Virus record (IMG/VR): IMGVR_UViG_3300017743_000002
Location: 1 to 64,000 of that record
Length of the DNA: 64,000 nt
DNA from: a virus
Direction: 5' to 3' (one strand)
Below the pieces are notes generated by a model. The model ran no database searches, was not told the origin of the DNA, and saw nothing but the letters and a program-made list of their open reading frames with translations. A program made the translations under genes and the position numbers. Of the stretch, positions 29,101 to 38,100 are shown piece by piece (the first letter of the stretch is position 1; every line of letters starts with the position of its first letter).

Positions 29101-32100
29101 TGGTTGTTATCCATATCACAAGTAAATGCAAATGAACCAGTACTTAATACTATACCTTCTCCAACACTTAATGTGTGAGTTCCAGTTGTAATTACGAAAT
29201 CACCATTAGCAGGGTCATAAGTTGCATTAGTTGGAGTCCATTCAATATCAGGATCCGATGCTCCTACATTTACAGTTATAGTATCAGTAGTTTTTGCTGT
29301 TATCTCTAATTTATTAGTATAAGCAGGTTGTCCAACTGAAGGTAATTTGTGTTCAGTTCTGTTCCCATCCATCGTACAAGTAAATGTAAACGATTCTGGT
29401 CTTATATAAATTTCATCTCCAATATCCAAAGTATGATTTGGAATAGTAACTACAAAGTTTCCATTTGATGGGTCATAAGTTGCTGTTGTTGGAGTAAATG
29501 AACCTGTACCATTTTCTATGATATTAATAATTTCTCCAAATGATGAACTTACAATACCAAATTCAGTATCAGTTACATAAGTACCACTAGCAGTTACATA
29601 AGAACCAGTTGTTAGTTGTTGTGGAGTATCTAATGTATCATCAAACCACTTAGCTAATGCAAATGGTGTATCATCGGTTCCGAATCTAATAATATCATTA
29701 ATAAACCCTACACTACGAGTTACAAATGCTGATTCAACTTCACTACCACTTAGTGAAGAAGTAAATTGAGATGTATCATTAATTTTAATTAATCCTTCAA
29801 TATTTTCAGTTAATATAGGTAAAGTACTTACTGAATCTCGTTGAGTTCTAATAAATGTATGAGCTGATTGAGGTAAATGTTTCAATGCCCCATTGGAAGC
29901 TGATACAAAAGTATGAACTGATTGAGGTTCATGTTTAACTGCTCTATTGGATGCTGATACGAATGTATGTAATGAACCAGAAGCACTTCCACCATCTCCT
30001 ACATTAATTGTAAACGTTCCATCTTGTCTCTTCAATCCATTAGTAGTTGCTGATACAAATGTATGTGAACCTACATATGGTGAAGAACCTATATTGATAT
30101 CAAATGTGTTAGTTGTTACATTTGAAATTTCTAACCATCTTCCACTTGGATAATCGTAATTAGGTCTTGGGTAAGATTTTGTAGTTATATTTTTATCTAA
30201 TACACAAGTATAAGTTAGAGAATTATCATCTAATTTTATGTAATCTCCATTATTGAAATTGTGGTTAGCTATTGTAATAGTTACATCACCAGTTGCAGAA
30301 TCATATGGTGCATCGGTTACACTATGAGAAGTAGTTCCAACTGAAGTGATTTTTATTGATTGCTCAGCGTATGGGTCAGAACCACTTCTTGGATAAGAAT
30401 GAGTAGTTACGTTACTATCCATATCACAAGTGAATGCAAATGATTCGTTTTCTAACACCACACTTCTACCAACACCCAATCCGAATGATTCAGTAACAGT
30501 TAGAGTCATATCTCCACTTAGAGAATTGTAAGAAGCAGATACAGGTGTGAAATATTTATTCGGACCTGATACTCCTACATTAAATGTCATTGTAGTATCA
30601 GTTACAGCCGTAAGAGGAAGTGAACGTACTGAATACGGGTCAATACCAACTCTTGGGTAGGATTTAACTGATTGGTCGTTATCCATATCACAAGTAAATG
30701 CGAATGATTCAGGTGACATTACTACACCTTCACCAATACTTAAACTATGACTTGCTACAGTTACAACAAATTCCCCAGTTAATGGGTCATAAGATGCAGT
30801 TGATGGATTGTATTCTACATTTGGACCCGATTTACCAACGTTTACAGTTATAGTATCTGATGTTGTTGATTTAATTGTTAATCTATTATCATAAGCAGGT
30901 TGTCCAATTGATGGAAGTTTGTGCTCAGTTCTATTTCCATCCATATCACAAGTGAATACAAATGATTCAGGTTTTAGATAGATACTATCACCACTATGTA
31001 AATTATGTTTAGGTACAGTCATTAAGAAATCACCATTAGCAGGGTCATAAGTTGCTGTTTTAGGTGTGAATGATTCAATACCTGTTTTTATAATTCCAGT
31101 TACAATATCATATGATTCACTAACTTCAGTTTGATATGAACCACTCAATGCAATTGATGAAGATACTGAATTAAATGATGTTACTTTTATATTTCCATCA
31201 CTATTAGAAACTTTAGATGGAGTTTTAGTTATTAATTGAGATAAAACACTTATTGAGTTATTTTGAGTTCTAACAAAAGTATGACCTGCCTGAGGTAGGT
31301 GTTTTACTGCTCCATTAGAAGCTGATACAAAAGTATGAACTGATTGTGGTAAATGTTTTACAGCGTTTATTGATGCTGATACAAATGTATGTATTGAGCC
31401 ACTTGCACTTCCACCATCTCCAACGTTTATTGTAAATGTTCCAGTTTGTCTTTCTAAACCATTTGTTGTAGCTGATACAAAAGTATGAGCTGATGTGTAA
31501 GATGATGAACCAATGTTAATATCGAAAGTATTAGTTGTTACATTAGAAATTTCTAACCATCTTCCAGATGGGTAATCATAACCAGGTCTTGGATATGATT
31601 TCTCAACACTATTACCATCTAATATACAAGTATAGGTTAGAGAATTATCAGAAAGTTTGATATAATCTCCATTACTAAATCCATGTCCTGTGATTGTTAT
31701 AGTAACATCACCAGTAGATGCATCATAAGGTGCATTAGTTATAGTATGGGATGTAGTTCCAACTGAATTTATTACAATTGATTGTTCCGCATATGGGTCT
31801 GAACCTAATCTTGGGTAAGAGTGAACAGATGTATCACCATCTTGGTCACAAGTGAAAGCAAAAGATTCGTTTTCTAATACTACACTTCTTCCTACTCCTA
31901 ATCCGTGCTGTCCAACAGTTACAACCATATCACCACTCAATGCGTTGTAATCAACATCAGTTGGTGTAAATAATTTATTCGGAGCCGATACTCCAACATT
32001 AACAGTCATTGTTGTATCAGTAACATCAGTTATAATCATTGAACGACCTGCAAATGGGTCTATTCCAAATCGAGGGTAAGATTTAACAGATTGGTTATTG

Positions 32101-35100
32101 TCCATATCACAAGTGAATGCAAATGAACCAGTATCTAATACGATACCCTCACCAATACTTAAACTATGATTACCAGTTGTGATTACAAATTCTCCAGTTG
32201 CTGGGTCATAAGATGCAGAAGAAGGTGTGAACTCTACATTAGGACCTGATTTACCAACATCCACAGTTATAGTATCTTCGGTTACCGATTTAACTTTTAA
32301 TTTATTATTATATGCTGGTTGTCCAATTGATGGTAATTTATGTTCCGTTCTATTATTATCCATTGTACAAGTGAATACAAACGATTCTGGTCTTATACAA
32401 ATTTCATCCCCAACATCTAAACCATGTTTAGAAATAGTAACTACAAAGTCTCCATTTGATGGGTCATAAGTTGCTGTTGTTGGAGTAAATGTTTTTTGTG
32501 TAATTATATCTCTAACTAAATTCTTAGCATATACAATACCCTCAATAGTTTCTACTTTTTGTACGGTAGTTGCTTCAGATGGGAATAAGTAATAAAATTC
32601 TCCACTCTTAATACTTCGTTGATTACCACCCCATAAGAAATCGGTTGCAACACCATCTAAGATGTGTCCAACATCTCTTCTACACTTTTCTCTATTATAT
32701 GTAAAGAATGGGAATGTGTAATCAATGTATTCAGTTACTTCTTTTTGAATTAAAGTTCTATTATCTCTAATCGTATTCCAAATACTTAATTTAGTTTCTG
32801 AAGGTTGTACTAATACTACATTCTGAATTAATTTTTGAACTAAGTTAGCTGCATGTACGATACCATCGATAGTTTGTGTTTTTTGAACACTTGTTGCTTC
32901 TGATGGATATAAGTAATAGTACTCACCAGCAATAACACTTCTTTCATTTCCACCATATCTTAAATCGGTAGATACAGCATCTAAGATGTGTCCAACATCT
33001 CTACTACATTTAGCTTCATCATAATCAAATCCAACCCAAGAAGATGAAATGTAAGCAATTACTTCAGCTTGAACCAATTCTCTATTTTGTTCTATCGTTT
33101 GATATAATCCTTCTCTTTCTACTGATGGATTTACTAATATAGTATTACTCATTACCTTATCAGATAATCTTTGAGCATGAACTATACCATCAACAGTTTG
33201 GTCTAATTGTGAACCTTGTGCTTGTGATGGATATTTGTAATAGAAATCTCCAGCAATTATACTTCTCTCATTTCCACCATACAATAAATCAGTAATTGCT
33301 GCATCTATTATGTATCCAGTATCTCTCTTACATTTTACATCATCATAATCAGCTGCATTCCAAGAAGATGAAACATATTCAATTACTTCATTTTGGATTA
33401 AATCTCTATTTTCTAATACTAAGTTATAAGCATTTACTTTATCTGAAGATAGTGGTGTAAATACTGCTCCACTTACTACTTTTTGTGCAACTTCACCAGC
33501 ATATTCAATACCATCTAAAGTTGGGAATAGTTGAGAACCAGTTGCTTCAGATGGGAATTTATAATAGAATATACCAGCATTAATTGTTCTTTCGTTACCA
33601 CCATAAACAATATCAGTAATTGATGCATCTAAGATGTGTACGATATCTCTTTTACAAGTTTCTTCTGGATAATCAAAATCACTCCAAGAAGCTGATAGGA
33701 ATGCAATTCCCTCTTCTTTAATAAACTCTTTATTATTGTTTATAATTGTTTGTGTATCTAATCTATCTTGAACTGGATTTGAGAATGTTACATTCGATGC
33801 TATTTTTTGTGCTACCCTACTTGCGTATCGAATTCCATCAATCGTTTGACTCAATTGTGAACCTTGTGCTTGTGATGGATACTCTAAGTAGAACTTACCA
33901 TTAAAGATAGATGCTGAGTAAACATTGTGAATTAAATCTTCAGCTGCTCCACTAACAATACCAGCAACATCTCTCATACATTTATCTTCATCATATGATG
34001 CAGTTGACCAAGAAGATGATAAGTATGCTATTGTTTCTTCTTTTATGAAATCAATATTTGATTTTAATAAGTTGTAAGCTGCAACAGTTGATGAAGCAGT
34101 TACCTCACTACCATACAATGATGATGATTCATAAGAACCACTTCCAAATTCTATAATCTTAGTTACAATATCAAATGCCCCAGAAATAAATTCTATATCT
34201 GCAGCTGATGCTGAGATAGAAGATGTAGTAAACTGAGTTTCAGTTGTTACTGCGATTGCTTCTTCAGTATTATCAATTTGTGGAGGAATTACAGTTACCG
34301 AATCATTTATAGTTCTAACAAATGTGTGAACTGATTGTGGTAGATGTTTAACTGCTCCATAAGATGCTGATACGAATGTGTGAACTGATTGTGGTTCATG
34401 CTTAACTGCATTTGTTGATGCAGATACAAATGTATGGATTGAACCACTTGCACTTCCACCATCACCTACATTAATTGTAAATGTACCATCTTGTCTTTTT
34501 ATTCCATTAGTTGTAGCAGATACAAATGTATGTGCTCCAGTGTAAGAAGATGAACCTATATTAATATCAAATGTATTAGTTGTTACATTTGAAATTTGTA
34601 ACCATCTTCCAGATGGAGAATCATATCCAGCTCTTGGATAAGATTTCTGAGTTGTGTTTCCATCTAATACACAAGTATAAGTTAATGCACCATCATCAAC
34701 TTTTATATAATCATTATTAGAGAATCCATGATTAGAGATTGTGAGTGTTACGATACCAGTTGTTGGATTGTATGGTGCATTTGTTGGAGTATGTGATGTA
34801 GTTCCAACTGAAATAATTTTTATCGATTGTTCTGCATATGGGTCTGAACCACTTCTTGGGTAAGAGTGAGTTGTAGAATCACCATCTTGGTCACAAGTAA
34901 ATGCGAATGATTCATTTTCTAATACTACACTTCTACTTACACCCAATCCATGTTGACCTACTGTCAATACCATTTCCCCAGTCAATGCATTATAATTAAC
35001 ATCAGATGGAGTAAAATATTTATTAGGACCTGAGATACCAACATTTACAGTCATTGTATTATTGGTAACATCAGTTATAATCATTGAACGACCAGCGTAA

Positions 35101-38100
35101 GGGTCTATACCCAATCTAGGGTAAGATTTAACTGATTGGTCATTATCCATATCACAAGTGAAAGCAAATGATTCAGTATCTAATATAATTCCCTCACCAA
35201 CACTTAAAGTATGTGTACCAGTTGTTATTACAAATTCTCCAGTTGCTGGGTCATAAGATGCGTTAGTTGGATTAAATTGTACATTAGGACCTGATTTGCC
35301 AACATTTACAGTTACAGTATTATTTGTTACAGATTTAATTCCTAATTTAGTATTGTAAGCAGGTTGACCAACTGAAGGTAATTTGTGTTCAGTTTTGTTA
35401 TCATCCATTTCACAAGTAAATGTGAATGATTCTGGTTTTAGATAGATACTATCAGTTTTTCTAAATTTGTGATTTGGAATAGTCATTACAAAATCACCAT
35501 CAGCAGGGTCATAAGTTGCTGTTGTTGGAGTAGAACCAGTTCCAAATTCTATAATATCTAATACAGTTTCAAATGAAGATGATAATTTAGATATAAGAGT
35601 TTCTGAACCAACTAATGAAGAAGTAAATTGAGTTGCATCACTTCTTTTAACTAAACCTTCAATGTTTTTAGTTAGAATTGGTAAAGTACTTACTGAATCT
35701 TTGTTTGTTCTAACAAAAGTATGAACTGATTGAGGTAAGTGTTTAATAGCTTTTCTCGATGCAGATACAAATGTGTGAACTGATTGTGGTTCATGCTTCA
35801 CAGCGTTTGATGAAGCTGATACAAATGTATGTAAAGAGTTTGATGCCGTTCCACCATCTCCTACATTTATTGTAAATGTACCAGTTTGCCTTCTTATACC
35901 ACCAGTAGTTGCCGATACAAATGTATGTGCTGATTTATATGATGATGCTCCAATGTTAATATCAAATGTATTAGTTGTTACATTTGAAATCTCTAACCAT
36001 CTTCCACTTGGATAATCATATCCAGCTCTTGGATAAGATTTTTGAACAGTGTTTCCATCCAATACACAAGTATAGATTAAAGCTCCATTATCAACCTTAA
36101 CATAATCTCCATTACTAAATCCATGTCCAGCAATAGTTAAAGTTACAATTCCAGTTGATGCGTTATAAGGAGCATCAGTTGGTGTGTGTTGAGTATTTCC
36201 AACTGATTTAATTTCTATCGATTTACCAGCATATGGGTCAGAACCTGGTCTTGGATACGAATGTGTTGTAGCATCTGAATCTTGGTCACAAGTAAATGCG
36301 AATGATTCATCTTTTAATACTACACTTCTTCCAACTCCTAAACCATGCTGTCCAACAGTTACAATCATATCACCAGTCAATGCATTATAAGATGCAGATG
36401 TTGGAGTAAAGTATTTATTTGGACCCGATGCTCCAACGTTAAACGTCATTGTTGTATCAGTTACCGAAGTAATTGGAATAGAACGAACTGCAAATGGGTC
36501 AATACCAACTCTTGGATATGATTTAACCGCCTGGTCATTATCCATATCACAAGTGAATGCAAATGCTTCTGGTGAAAGTATAATACCTTCTCCAACACTT
36601 AAAGTATGTTTACCAACAGTTGCAACGAAATTTCCAGTTAATGGGTCATAACTTGCGTTAGTTGGATTGAATTCTATATTCGGACCTGATTTACCAACGT
36701 TTACACTTATGGTATTATCAGTTATTGAATTTATTGTTAATTGTTTATTGTATGCGGGTTGTCCAACTGAAGGTAATTTATGCTCAGTTCTATTACCATC
36801 CATATCACAAGTGAATACGAATGATTCTGGTCTTAAATAAATTCTATCATTAACATCTAAATCATGTTGAGAAATAGTCATTACAAACTCACCATCAGCT
36901 GGATTATACGTTGCTGTTGTTGGTGTATAAGAATCTATACCACTTTTTAGAATCCCAACTACCGTACTGAATCCTCCACTTACTATATTTCTATCAGAAA
37001 CACTAGCATCTAAGGATGAAGTATATTGTACACCATCAGTTACTTTTATATTATTTTTAGTGTTTACTACTTTTTCAAATTCACCTTTAGTTGGAACATA
37101 AACAAATTCCTGCTCAGATGATAATGGTAAACTATCTACAATGTTTATTACACCACTAGCCGAAACATTTGTTGGATTCACATAGAAAAGTGTATCAGGT
37201 GTATCTACTAAAGGAGTAAATGTTATCGTACCAAATGTAATACCATTATTTATTAAACCAATACTTTCATATACATCATATGTAGTACCAGCAGTTCTTT
37301 TGGTTTTAATTAAGAATGGTGCATTAATATTAATATCTTCAAAACCTAAATCATTAACAGAGAAAGTGTACATTTCATTTCTAACCAATGTTAACGTTGG
37401 GTCTTTTTTAGAACCCAAGAAAGAACCAGTATCTTCTCCACCTAATCTCCATCCTTCTCTACCATCAAAGTATTTTAATTGATTATCATTAATATAAAAT
37501 GCAGTTGAATCGTTTGGTAAAGAAACAACTTCAAAATAAGATGAAGAATTAGCTGAACCTGATATTTCCTTACTTCCACTAATTCCATACTCAACAATAT
37601 CAATTACAGTTCTAAATGATTCTGAAATTTCTGATGAAATTGGAGTTGATGCTGATATAGAAGATGTATATTGTGAATTGTTATTAAACTTAATTCCATC
37701 TTTTACATTTGAAACTTCTACTATATCATTTGGTAATGTTGTACCAATTGTAGTTGTTATTAAGTTATCACCATAAGAATTTTTAGGAATACCAACTTGA
37801 GAAATAGGTAAACCATTTGGTGCAAATCCAACAACTATATCTGAAGTTATTGAGCTTCCACTTTCTATAATCGTAGTTACTATTTCGAATGATTGAGAAA
37901 TACTACTAAGTTCACTATTACTAGCAGTTATCGATGAGGTTATTAATGTTGTACTACTAACTAACTTTGGCTCTTCTAATGTCCATTCTAAATTAGGTGT
38001 ATTACCAGCAATAGCTGCAAGTAATGAATCTTCACCTTGCTTAATAATATCTTCAACTAATCCAAATGAAGAACTAACTTTTACTTTTTCAGTTTCACTA

